This document shows positions 53,223-61,414 of a stretch of 64,000 nucleotides of DNA, one piece after another. The translations under genes were made by a program, and so were the position numbers. Below the pieces are notes generated by a model. That model worked only from the letters and a program-made list of their open reading frames with translations. It was not told the origin of the DNA and searched no databases. The stretch spans positions 48,565-112,564 of the forward strand of contig JAEKLQ010000031.1 in the NCBI GenBank assembly GCA_019509785.1. The letters run 5' to 3'. Every line of letters starts with the position of its first letter. The stretch's first letter is position 1. Source of the stretch: Fibrobacterota bacterium (GTDB lineage Bacteria; Fibrobacterota; Fibrobacteria; UBA11236).

Positions 53223-53969
53223 TTAGCGATCCCAAAGGATCCAGGCGTAGGCGAGTCGAAATTGGGCCGCGTCCGGTTGGATTCTGCCGTTCAACCCCTC
53301 CATGGCAGGATCCCAGGATCGTTGGTATTCGATGCCCAGATTCAAGTCCCCCGGGCCGCAACGGAAACCGTATTCCGCGGTCGTCATCCAACCGTCGATG
53401 CTCGACCGGATGGAACCCGGCGGATGGTTCGAATAGTGTTCTCCGTCCACGATCCATTCCGTTTTGCCATGATCCAGGAAGGCCCGGAAAACCCCGAGTT
53501 GAACCTGGAAATGATGCCGGGCCGGAAACCATCCCATACCGGCCAAAAGCGGAAAGACGTTATAGGCCAACTCGGTACGGGACTTGAGGGTATGTGGATA
53601 GGGATTACCGCCGAAGGAAACCGTATCCTCCACGGTCCGTAACCCGAAATTTTCCCAACGCGGCGCGAAACCCAAGGTGAACCCGGGCCGCCAGCGAAGC
53701 GAGAATACCGCGCCCACGGAAGGGGAAACCCAAGTCCCGTTCTCGGCGGGGACCGGCTCCACCAAGGAACGGAATTCGGAGGTGGCGCCCAGGCGGGAGG
53801 CTTGGGCGCCGACTTGGAGACCGAGGGAGCCTTCGCATGGCACCCAAGCGGAACGGATGCGGACCGGATAAGAGTTGACCGTATCCGCTTGCGCTGCCGA
53901 GACCCTGCCCGCCGTGCAGAGACATGCCAAGCAAGCCGCGGGGACGAGGTTCGCGAAAAAGCGGTTCAT
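53223..53969 (-). CDS. Outer-membrane beta-barrel protein coupled to the VIT-domain gene
   Basis: 248 residues. The start overlaps the stop of the upstream gene (ATGA) and GGAGG lies 6-8 bases before it. A signal peptide (about residues 1-27) is followed by alternating-residue strands (VGAVFSLRWRPGFTLGFAPRW, YNVFPLLAGMGWFPARHHFQVQ, GFRCGPGDLNLGIEYQRSW, AQFRLAYAWILWDR) with aromatic C-terminus Trp-Asp-Arg, typical of a small beta-barrel. It is probably the transport or anchor partner of the upstream VIT-domain protein. No family name given. Confidence 0.7.
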   Translation of the reverse strand: MNRFFANLVPAACLACLCTAGRVSAAQADTVNSYPVRIRSAWVPCEGSLGLQVGAQASRLGATSEFRSLVEPVPAENGTWVSPSVGAVFSLRWRPGFTLGFAPRWENFGLRTVEDTVSFGGNPYPHTLKSRTELAYNVFPLLAGMGWFPARHHFQVQLGVFRAFLDHGKTEWIVDGEHYSNHPPGSIRSSIDGWMTTAEYGFRCGPGDLNLGIEYQRSWDPAMEGLNGRIQPDAAQFRLAYAWILWDR

Positions 53970-56167
53970 GGCCGGCCTCCGAGAGCGACGGTAAAGGTTT
54001 GCATGCGGCCACCGCCCCGTAGGATCAGCACCAGGCGCGCGGACCCGAAGCCCGCCAAACGCGCCAACGGGATCGCGAAGCCGTTCCCCGATCGGAATGC
54101 GTCTAGTCCGACCCGCCCCAGCCGCCTTCCCTGCATGTCGAAGACTTCGAGCCAAGATCCTTGGGCCATCCGTTCTGAAGCATCGAGCATCAGCCAGTCG
54201 CCCTGGATCCGGAACACCCGCCCCCGCGCGAAGCGTACCGATTTGGGAAGGATGCCGACGTTTCCTTCGGCAACCTTGCCCTCCGCGATGCCCGCGGACA
54301 AGTATGAGCCCTTGGTGAGGATGCCGTACCGCATGCCGAGATCCGATTCTTCCTTATTGGAAATGCGGTCGGGATCGGCGGCCCACAGCCGCGCCAGGGC
54401 GGTATCGCCGGCCGTCCGAAGCACCCGGGGCGATAAGGTATGCGCGCGCGTTTCGCGGCCGAGGGCGTCGATGCCTTGCAATTGCAAGGAATCCTCGAAC
54501 GCGTCATCCGCCTTGAGCGCCGCCTCCCTGCCCGCCTTGGAACCGAACGGCACGATGAGGTCGAAACTACGGCCTCCCGAAAAGGCACGGTACTCTACCG
54601 ACGAGGGCTGGAACACGGGTAACATCAAGGTTACGGGGCCGTATCCCAAGTCGGCATCCAGGGTCACCGGGCGCAAATCCGCGTTCGCTTTGGTTTTAAG
54701 GGCCGCGCCCAAATCGACTCCCAGCCAATAAGCCGATAGCGAGGAAAGGGTCACGCTGTCCAGCGCGGCTTCGATGACCTTGGGATCCTTCAAATCGATT
54801 TCGGAAGAGGGGGTCGGGCCAATGCCCAGCATCTCGATATGCCTCAGGATGCCCGTTCGATCGCTGAACCCTTTACGGATGACCGCCAGGTCGGCCAGGA
54901 ATTCGCTGCGGCTGGCGGCCACCTCGCCCGAATCCTTCCAGACCGTCGCCGCCCAATCCGGACGCGGGTCCTTATAGTCCTTGTAGTCCGCGTAGATCCG
55001 CTGTTCCGTGAATCCGTCCAGGTAATCGAGAAGCCGTTTGTACCCGTCGCTCCCCGTTTCCGAGGGCGGGAACCAGACCGGATCCTTTCCCGCCACGCTA
55101 TGCATCAAGCCGAAGCGATGCCCATGCGGCGCCATCTCCAGGATGATCTTTTTCATGGCTTTGGCTTCCGCCGCCGCCAAACGCCCTTCCGCGGAAAGCG
55201 TCTTCAGCCCGGCCTGGAATTCCACCAGGTTCAAGGGCGGGTTCCAACGCCAAAGGAAAGCCGTCTCCAGGGGCCGGGTAAGGACGTCCATCATGGAATC
55301 GCTCAAGCCGCCATGGAAAAGCAGGTATTGGCCTTTCAAGTTTCCGTCCGTGAATCCCGTCTTTTGCATGGCGGCAAGGGTGGACGAGTCTTCGTCCCGG
55401 CGGAACAGATATTCGCTGCCGTAGTCCAGGGTATGCGAACCTTTATCGTCCAATGTCACCCGTCCGGTGGGACCCAGCCATTGCAATACGGGCAAATCCT
55501 TGGCGGCTTCGGAGAAGGAAATCTGGGAATAACGCGGAGGCGCCCCGGAGGGATTGAAGACCACGGGAACGTGCACTTCGGTTCCCGGCGCGCCGGGAAA
55601 AGGCAGATCATATTCCAAGCGCACCCGTATCGGCTCACCCAAGGAGAGCTTGGAAAAAGTGGCTTCGAAGGAACGATCGCCCAATTGCTGAAGGTAGGCG
55701 ACCCGTCCAGCCAAGGTCGCCAGCAACCGGGTCGTATCCAGGAAATGATCGTCCAGGCTATACACCTGTTTGCGTAAAGTCGCTGTATAGGCCGTATCCC
55801 CGTGAAATACCGTCAGGCCGTGCACGGCGGCCAGGGGCGGGATCGGCAGGCTTCCCTGAAACAGGAAATCGTAAGTAATGTCTTCGGGCCGGTAATCGGT
55901 GTTGCCGGATAGGGTCGCCGTCTCGACCACCGAGAGGTAATCCCCATGCGAGGTGATGGCCAGGGTCGAAGCCTCCAAAGAAACCGATCCCAAGCGCGCG
56001 AGTTGATAGCTGGTATAAGAGCTATCCACGACCTTCCCGTTCTTTACGACCGTGGTCTGGTTATTCAGGATCTGGTAGGTGTAGAAATCCAAAGCCGCCC
56101 GCGCAGGCCAAGCGCAGAACATCGCTACGATTAACGAACCAACCATGGCCGTATACGGTCGTCTCAT
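53966..56167 (-). CDS. VIT-like domain protein with degenerate vWA and C-terminal sorting-type tail
   Basis: 733 residues; GGAGAATCC leads to the ATG. A signal peptide (about residues 1-24) is followed by a VIT-like beta-sheet domain (VVETATLSGNTDYRPEDITYDFLF, FSKLSLGEPIRVRLEYDLPF) and a region corresponding to the vWA domain with helix pattern LAAAEAKAMKKIILEMAPHGHRFGLMHSV, but the MIDAS sequence DxSxS is absent. The helical part typical of the VIT/vWA family follows (TALARLWAADPDRISNKEESDL). The last 90 residues (WLEVFDMQGRRLGRV, FAIPLARLAG) look like a secretion-type C-terminal beta domain, as in the GH9-CBM3 protein. Function unknown. Confidence 0.65.
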   Translation of the reverse strand: MRRPYTAMVGSLIVAMFCAWPARAALDFYTYQILNNQTTVVKNGKVVDSSYTSYQLARLGSVSLEASTLAITSHGDYLSVVETATLSGNTDYRPEDITYDFLFQGSLPIPPLAAVHGLTVFHGDTAYTATLRKQVYSLDDHFLDTTRLLATLAGRVAYLQQLGDRSFEATFSKLSLGEPIRVRLEYDLPFPGAPGTEVHVPVVFNPSGAPPRYSQISFSEAAKDLPVLQWLGPTGRVTLDDKGSHTLDYGSEYLFRRDEDSSTLAAMQKTGFTDGNLKGQYLLFHGGLSDSMMDVLTRPLETAFLWRWNPPLNLVEFQAGLKTLSAEGRLAAAEAKAMKKIILEMAPHGHRFGLMHSVAGKDPVWFPPSETGSDGYKRLLDYLDGFTEQRIYADYKDYKDPRPDWAATVWKDSGEVAASRSEFLADLAVIRKGFSDRTGILRHIEMLGIGPTPSSEIDLKDPKVIEAALDSVTLSSLSAYWLGVDLGAALKTKANADLRPVTLDADLGYGPVTLMLPVFQPSSVEYRAFSGGRSFDLIVPFGSKAGREAALKADDAFEDSLQLQGIDALGRETRAHTLSPRVLRTAGDTALARLWAADPDRISNKEESDLGMRYGILTKGSYLSAGIAEGKVAEGNVGILPKSVRFARGRVFRIQGDWLMLDASERMAQGSWLEVFDMQGRRLGRVGLDAFRSGNGFAIPLARLAGFGSARLVLILRGGGRMQTFTVALGGRP

Positions 56168-56353
56168 GGATTCTCCGGAATTTTAAGTTTGCCCGATCAG
56201 GCACCAATATTAGCAAGACCTAGGCCATATTCCGGCCCGCATTATCGGCCGTATTTACGGGGAAGCATAGCTTTGCGGGCGATCAAGAACCGTGCGGCGA
56301 CGGGATGGGCGCGGGCAGGAATTGACCAGGAAGGTTGGCTTTATAAGACCGTA

Positions 56354-58006
56354 CTAGTCCAAGGCCAGGATGCGCGCCTCCCAAGGCCGCAGCCGGGCCG
56401 CGCAATCATGGGGCACATCCCGATAGTTGCCGATCGCCAACGTCCCCTTCCCGACCAGGCCCGCCTCCAGCGCCGATTCCCCGTCGCAATAATTGCATAG
56501 GACCAGGAATCCCTTTCCCTCCCAGAGGCGGTGGTAGGCGACGACATTCTCGTTCTCTTCCATGAAGGGATAGAAGCTCCCGTGGATCAAGGCCGCATGC
56601 GACCGCCGGAACGCCAGCAGGCGGCGGTAAAAATACAGGATCGAGTCCGGATCCCGCGCTTGGGCTTCGGCATTGATCTCCGTATGGTTGGGATTGATGC
56701 CGATCCACGGCCGTCCCGTCGTGAAGCCCGCGTTCGTCCCGGCGGTCCATTGCATGGGCGTACGCGCATTATCCCGCGAGCGCGGGCGCAGCCAAGCGAA
56801 CGCCTCCTCCGGCGATTTGCCCTGCCGAACAAGATCCTCGTAGAACCTTTTCATCTCGATGTCGCGGTACTCGTCCATCGAGGCGAAGGCCACGTTGGTC
56901 ATGCCCAGCTCATCCCCTTGGTATATGAACGGCGTACCCGGCGAGGTGAGGATATGCACGGCCAGCAATTTGGCCGAGAGCTCCCGGAAAGATCGGTCGT
57001 TGCCCAGGCTGGAAAGCATGCGCGGCGTGTCGTGGTTGCCGAGGGCCATGGTATTCCAACCGCGGCCCTGGAAGGCCAGGAACCAATCCTTGACCCGCGC
57101 CTTCACGAACTTGGGCCCATTGCGGTCGAAGAGGATGTCGGTCTGCACCACCATGTCCAATTCCCGGCGCCGTGGATCCACGTACTTCCAGGCTTCCGAA
57201 GCGGGCGTGAAATGCACTTCGCCCACGGTGGCCGCCTTATAGGGCGACAACACGTCGCGGCGGAGCTCGTGCAAAAGCTCATGCATCCCGGGATTGTTGG
57301 CGTAGAGCGCCAAGTCGAGCACGTAGCGCCCGTCCCGCTTCCCGGATTCCGGGCGGTAGATGGCGTCCGGAAGGCCCGGCGGCTTCATCAGGAGATTGAT
57401 CACGTCCAGGCGGAACCCGTCCGCTCCGCGCTCCAGCCACCGCTGTACCATCTCGAAGGTCCCCTTCTTCACCATGGGATGGTTCCAATTGAGATCGGGC
57501 TGGTACTTGGAGAAAAGATGCAGATAGTATTCGCCGGTGGCCGGATCGAGCTCCCATGCCGATCCCCCCACCAGGGACATCCAGTTGTTGGGCTCATGCC
57601 CGTCCTTCCCCGGCCTCCAGATGTAATAGTCGCGCTTGGGATCCTTCTTCGACCGCCGGGATTCCTTGAACCAAGGATGCTCATCGGAAGTATGGTTCAG
57701 CACCAGATCCAGGATGATGCGCAGATCCCGCTTATGCGCTTCCGAGAGCAACTCCCGGAAATCCCCCATGGTCCCGAACTGGGGATGCACGTCGTCGAAA
57801 TCCGAAACGTCGTAGCCGGCATCGTGCAGGGGCGATGGGAAGAAGGGCGTGATCCATAAAGCCCCCACGCCCAGCTCTTTCAGGTAATCGAGCTTCCCGA
57901 TGATCCCGCGCAGGTCCCCCGTCCCGTTGCCATCGGAATCCATGAAGCTGCGCAGGAAGATCTCATAGAAGACCGTTTCCTTCCACCAACGCCAGGCGGC
58001 CCTCAC
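56354..58006 (-). CDS. GH13 alpha-glucosidase (oligo-1,6-glucosidase-like)
   Basis: 550 residues from the GTG at 58006, fixed by GGGAGG 8 bases upstream and by GTGA overlap with the treZ stop. GH13 blocks: DLVLNHTSDEHPW, GADGFRLDVINLL (nucleophile Asp), AATVGEVHF (acid Glu) and ALGNHDTPR. The NNWMSLVGGSAWE region is that of oligo-1,6-glucosidase/alpha-glucosidase (GH13_31-type), and a trehalose-6-phosphate hydrolase is an alternative. Co-translated with treZ, it likely trims isomalto- or maltooligosaccharides left by TreY/TreZ, or splits trehalose. No signal peptide, so cytoplasmic. Confidence 0.88.
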   Translation of the reverse strand: MRAAWRWWKETVFYEIFLRSFMDSDGNGTGDLRGIIGKLDYLKELGVGALWITPFFPSPLHDAGYDVSDFDDVHPQFGTMGDFRELLSEAHKRDLRIILDLVLNHTSDEHPWFKESRRSKKDPKRDYYIWRPGKDGHEPNNWMSLVGGSAWELDPATGEYYLHLFSKYQPDLNWNHPMVKKGTFEMVQRWLERGADGFRLDVINLLMKPPGLPDAIYRPESGKRDGRYVLDLALYANNPGMHELLHELRRDVLSPYKAATVGEVHFTPASEAWKYVDPRRRELDMVVQTDILFDRNGPKFVKARVKDWFLAFQGRGWNTMALGNHDTPRMLSSLGNDRSFRELSAKLLAVHILTSPGTPFIYQGDELGMTNVAFASMDEYRDIEMKRFYEDLVRQGKSPEEAFAWLRPRSRDNARTPMQWTAGTNAGFTTGRPWIGINPNHTEINAEAQARDPDSILYFYRRLLAFRRSHAALIHGSFYPFMEENENVVAYHRLWEGKGFLVLCNYCDGESALEAGLVGKGTLAIGNYRDVPHDCAARLRPWEARILALD

Positions 58007-59829
58007 GGGGAATCCTCCCGGCGCGCATAAGCCACGGCGGCCGAAGCCGGCGCGTCGATACGGCTCCCGCCCTCGGCCGTTTCCGGCGCCGCGCTTCCCG
58101 GGCCGTCCCAACGGGCCTCCGCCGAGTCGAAGACCTTTCCCCACGCGCCTCCCGGCGGCAATTCCAGGCGCTGCGCTTCCTTCCCGAAATTAAGCGCGCA
58201 CCACAGCCGATGCGGGCCGCTCCAGCGATCGAGAACGAATGCAGGCCCGATGCGCCCCATTTCCAAATCCTCCTTACGCCGGCTGCGCAGCGCCGGGTGC
58301 GACTTACGCAGGCCGATCAGTTCCCGGTAGTATCCGCTGAGCAAACGCCCCTGCGGGGATCCCGCCCTGCCCCAATCGATCTTCGATCGGGAAAAGGCTT
58401 CCTCGCCGGCGGGATCGGGCGCGCTACCGGAAGCCCAGAGGAATCCGAATTCCTTTTTCCGTCCCTCCCTCACCGCCCGCAGAAGGGCCGGATCGGAATG
58501 GCTCACGAAGAAAAGGAAGGGCCGGGTTTCGCCCCATTCTTCCCCCATGAAGATCATGGGGACGTACGGGCTCAACAGGTAGGCCGCCGCCGCGACCTTG
58601 AGGGCCTGGAAATCGGCCATCGCCGCCAAGCGATCCCCGGTCGGCCGGTTCCCCACCTGATCATGGTTCTGCAGGAAGACGATGAACCGATCCGCGGGAA
58701 TTCCCGCCGACGAGGCCCCGAAGCGGCGCTTGCGGGACGGGCACCATTCCCCCGAGAAGACGAAACCTTCCTTATAGCCCTTGGCCAGGAATCTCGGATC
58801 ACCATAATCCTTGGCGTATTCGCTTTTCCCAGCGCGCATCCGCGCGTCCAGGCAATGGTGGAAATCGTCCAACCATTGACCCGCCATCCCCAGCCCGCCG
58901 GAGGCGGTCGGACGCACCACGTTCGGATCGTTCAGGTCGCTCTCGGCTATCAACCTCCGGGGGAATCCCGAACGCCGGGAAAAGGCTTCCACCGTATCGG
59001 AAAGCTCGGCCAAAAACGGGCGCGCGCCGCGATCATAAATCTCATGGATGGCATCCAGCCGCAATCCATCCACGCGGAAATCCCGCAGCCAATGCATCGC
59101 GTTCTCCAGGAAGAACCCGCGCACCGGATCGCAATCGGGGCCATCGAAGTTGAGGGCGCCGCCCCAAGGCGTGCGATAGCGTTCGGTGAAGTAGGGCCCG
59201 AATCCAGGCAGGTAATTCCCTTCGGGCCCCAGATGATTGTAGACCACGTCGAGGTAGACCGCGATGCCGTGGCCGTGGGCCGCATCCACGAAGCGCTGGA
59301 AACCGTCCGGCCCTCCGTAGCTATCCTGCACCGCGAACAGGTCCACCCCATCGTATCCCCAATTGCGGGCGCCGGCGAACTGGCATATGGGCATCAACTC
59401 CACGGCGTTCACGCCCAGATCCCGCAAATGCCCGAGCCTGCCTATGGCCGCGGCGAAAGTCCCTTCGGGGGTGAAGGTGCCGATGTGCAACTCGTAGAGG
59501 ACCGATTCATCCAGAGGCACGCCGGTCCAACCGGAATCGGACCATTTGAATGGCGACGGATCCCAAACGGCGGAGGGGCCATGTACCCCTTGGGGCTGGG
59601 AACGGGAGGCCGGGTCGGGCCGCCAGGGCCCTTCATCGATCCGGTAGCGGTACAAGGTGCCGGGCGGGGCAGCCTCGCCGCGCCCGGACCAATAGCCTCC
59701 GTGTTCGGGTTGCAGGGGGACGACGCGCGAGGCGTCCGGGCCTAACCCCAGTGCCAGAGCGCGCGCGGCGGGCGCGAAGACGCGGAAGTCGCAACTACCC
59801 CCGCCACGGTGGATCGCACCGATTTCCAT
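58003..59829 (-). CDS. treZ: Malto-oligosyltrehalose trehalohydrolase
   Basis: 608 residues from ATG 59829 (SD GGAAGG; an upstream ATG at 59847 adds six residues). The N-terminal CBM48-like domain (FRVFAPAARALALGLGPDAS) and the GH13_10 core follow: VYNHLGPEGNYLPGFGPYF, RVDGLRLDAIHEI (nucleophile), IAESDLND (acid Glu), LQNHDQVGNRPTG. It cuts the alpha-1,4 bond next to trehalose in TreY's product. Translationally coupled to the downstream GH13 glucosidase gene (GTGA). No glgX- or TreS-like gene is near. Confidence 0.93.
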   Translation of the reverse strand: MEIGAIHRGGGSCDFRVFAPAARALALGLGPDASRVVPLQPEHGGYWSGRGEAAPPGTLYRYRIDEGPWRPDPASRSQPQGVHGPSAVWDPSPFKWSDSGWTGVPLDESVLYELHIGTFTPEGTFAAAIGRLGHLRDLGVNAVELMPICQFAGARNWGYDGVDLFAVQDSYGGPDGFQRFVDAAHGHGIAVYLDVVYNHLGPEGNYLPGFGPYFTERYRTPWGGALNFDGPDCDPVRGFFLENAMHWLRDFRVDGLRLDAIHEIYDRGARPFLAELSDTVEAFSRRSGFPRRLIAESDLNDPNVVRPTASGGLGMAGQWLDDFHHCLDARMRAGKSEYAKDYGDPRFLAKGYKEGFVFSGEWCPSRKRRFGASSAGIPADRFIVFLQNHDQVGNRPTGDRLAAMADFQALKVAAAAYLLSPYVPMIFMGEEWGETRPFLFFVSHSDPALLRAVREGRKKEFGFLWASGSAPDPAGEEAFSRSKIDWGRAGSPQGRLLSGYYRELIGLRKSHPALRSRRKEDLEMGRIGPAFVLDRWSGPHRLWCALNFGKEAQRLELPPGGAWGKVFDSAEARWDGPGSAAPETAEGGSRIDAPASAAVAYARREDSP

Positions 59830-59869
59830 TCGCCTTCCGGTGTCCATAAAGGACAGGATCGCATCGCTG

Positions 59870-60436
59870 TCATGCGGGATCCCTCATGATGCAATAACGC
59901 TTTTCCCCCGGACGATGGGAAAAACAAAGTGGAATAAGGAGCGCGATGCCGAAAAGGAGTATTGACGACGGCTCGGGAACGGAGGGGATTTCCCCCGCGA
60001 CTTGCATGCTTCCAATCAGGACGTTAGTTCCCAGATCAACCGCGGAAAAGCTTCCATCCGGCAAAAAATCGGCGAAGGGACAATCCGCAATCCCGTAAAC
60101 ATCGCCTAACAGACCTACCAACTGATGATCCCGTACTTCCAGGATCGGGGATATCGAACTGAGCCCAAGGCCGCGAAATCCGGAAAACTGACTGGTGGGA
60201 TCGCCCGGATCCCATACCGTCCCCAGGATGCAATCATCGAATCCGATAGTCGCGGAGAATACATCCCCGATTTCCGGCTGGTACGAAAAATGCCCGTAAC
60301 CATCCGCATTAAAAGTCCCGTTGGCGCCATTAAAAGCCGAGTCGACCGTGAAATCGATCTTGTATTCCACCAGGCTGGCTTTCGCTCCCGCCGCAGCGAA
60401 CAGAATGCACATCATCAAGGTCTTGAATTTTGCCAT
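59870..60436 (-). CDS. PEP-CTERM sorted protein
   Basis: 188 residues: signal peptide (1-20), a predicted beta-sheet domain (FSATIGFDDCILGTV, FADFLPDGSF) and the C-terminal VPEPSS (153-158), a membrane helix ILLFGIALLIPLCF and a basic tail HRPGEKR. This PEP-CTERM signal implies exosortase (EpsH-family) processing elsewhere in the genome; no exosortase lies in the window. The protein itself is a small extracellular beta-sandwich of unknown partner. It sits just upstream of treZ on the same strand. Confidence 0.82.
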   Translation of the reverse strand: MAKFKTLMMCILFAAAGAKASLVEYKIDFTVDSAFNGANGTFNADGYGHFSYQPEIGDVFSATIGFDDCILGTVWDPGDPTSQFSGFRGLGLSSISPILEVRDHQLVGLLGDVYGIADCPFADFLPDGSFSAVDLGTNVLIGSMQVAGEIPSVPEPSSILLFGIALLIPLCFSHRPGEKRYCIMRDPA

Positions 60437-60506
60437 GGGATTTTTTCTCGGTACTGTTTCTATACAGCGAATAAAGACGCCGGGAAACGATAAACAAGGT
60501 TTTATT

Positions 60507-61073
60507 TCATCGCTTTATCGCCGCCATTAGCGCTACCAGGCCAAGAACCGCGAAAATCCCCGCCGAAGCCAGCCGGATCCACTTCAATGGAAGCGATCGC
60601 GAGGCCCGATCGCCAAGCAGCACGACCGGGACATTGGCGAGCATCATCCCGAAGGTGCTCCCCGCGACCACCGGCAAGAAGGCATGGAACCGCGCCGCCA
60701 GGGCCACGGTCGCGATCTGGGTCTTATCGCCCATCTCCGCCAGGAAGAAAGAGATCGCGGTTGTCCAGAAGACCCCCAAGCGTCCGGAATCCTCCTTGGC
60801 TTCGTCCGGGGAATCGGGAATCAAGGCCCAACCCGCCATGCCCAGGAAAGACGCCGCCAGGATCCAAGAAAGGAGGCGCAGACCCAGCAAGCTCGCCACC
60901 CAAGCCCCCAAGGCGCCCGCTCCGGCATGATTGGCGATGGTCGAAGCGAGGATTCCCAGGATGATGGGAATGGGACGGCGGAACCGCGCGGCGAGGAAAA
61001 GGGACAGCAACTGCGTTTTGTCGCCCATTTCCGCGAGGGCGACGATGCCGGTGGTGATGAGGAAAGATTGCAT
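60507..61073 (-). CDS. GDT1/UPF0016-family Mn2+/Ca2+ exporter
   Basis: 188 residues from ATG 61073. Two repeated halves with the signature EMGDKTQ at residues 15-21 and 113-119, each followed by hydrophobic helices; six helices in total. GDT1/TMEM165 proteins transport Mn2+ (bacterial MneA/Mnx types export it). Immediately upstream is an apparent yybP-ykoY leader, known to sense Mn2+, which supports a manganese role. A longer upstream frame would translate the riboswitch and is rejected. No SD is clear. Confidence 0.9.
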   Translation of the reverse strand: MQSFLITTGIVALAEMGDKTQLLSLFLAARFRRPIPIILGILASTIANHAGAGALGAWVASLLGLRLLSWILAASFLGMAGWALIPDSPDEAKEDSGRLGVFWTTAISFFLAEMGDKTQIATVALAARFHAFLPVVAGSTFGMMLANVPVVLLGDRASRSLPLKWIRLASAGIFAVLGLVALMAAIKR

Positions 61074-61077
61074 AACC

Positions 61078-61145
61078 GGATGACGACCAAGTATGTTGGC
61101 GCAGGCCCCTTTCCTGAAAGGGCGACTACTCACCAATGGTCCATG
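61078..61145 (-). promoter_or_regulatory. Candidate yybP-ykoY (Mn2+) riboswitch
   Basis: Read on the minus strand the leader holds GGTGAGTAGTCGCCC, a GC-rich hairpin with a CTTTC loop side, then GCGCCAACATACTTGG and TCGTCA right before the exporter ATG. GGxGAGUAG and UCGUCA are the conserved loops of the yybP-ykoY aptamer, and the gene downstream belongs to the class (Mn exporter) that it usually controls. The 3' end is 10 bases from the start codon, so regulation of initiation is likely. Alignment was by eye only. Confidence 0.65.
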
Positions 61146-61414
61146 AAACTTACTTCCTACGCGCGCGCGCATCCACCTGACCAGACGGTTTTTCCCCGGA
61201 CATATTGGCGCCCTTTCGCGGTCGTAGCGACGAGAACGGGGTTAAGCCACGCCTTCGATCCATTCGCACCAAATCCTGCAAGCCATCGCACGAATTGGGT
61301 TGCCGTTCCGGCGCTCTCGCCCATTCCATCGGTCCTTTCGCGCGAATTCACGCGAACATCGTTAGGCCGGGGATTTGCTTTCCCCCACCGCGGACCCTAG
61401 CCGGAGGTTTCTTC
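61146..61414. other. Upstream region of the divergent Mn-exporter and LTxxQ gene
   Basis: About 270 bases with no gene. It contains the exporter promoter side next to the candidate riboswitch, an alternating GCGCGCGCGC stretch at about 61160-61170 and, at the right end, the strong SD GGAGG of the LTxxQ gene. No further site could be defended. Confidence 0.4.

Noticed and set aside
61165..61172. Longer frame of the Mn exporter reaching 61172
   Set aside because: It translates the candidate riboswitch; the ATG at 61073 starts the conserved first helix.
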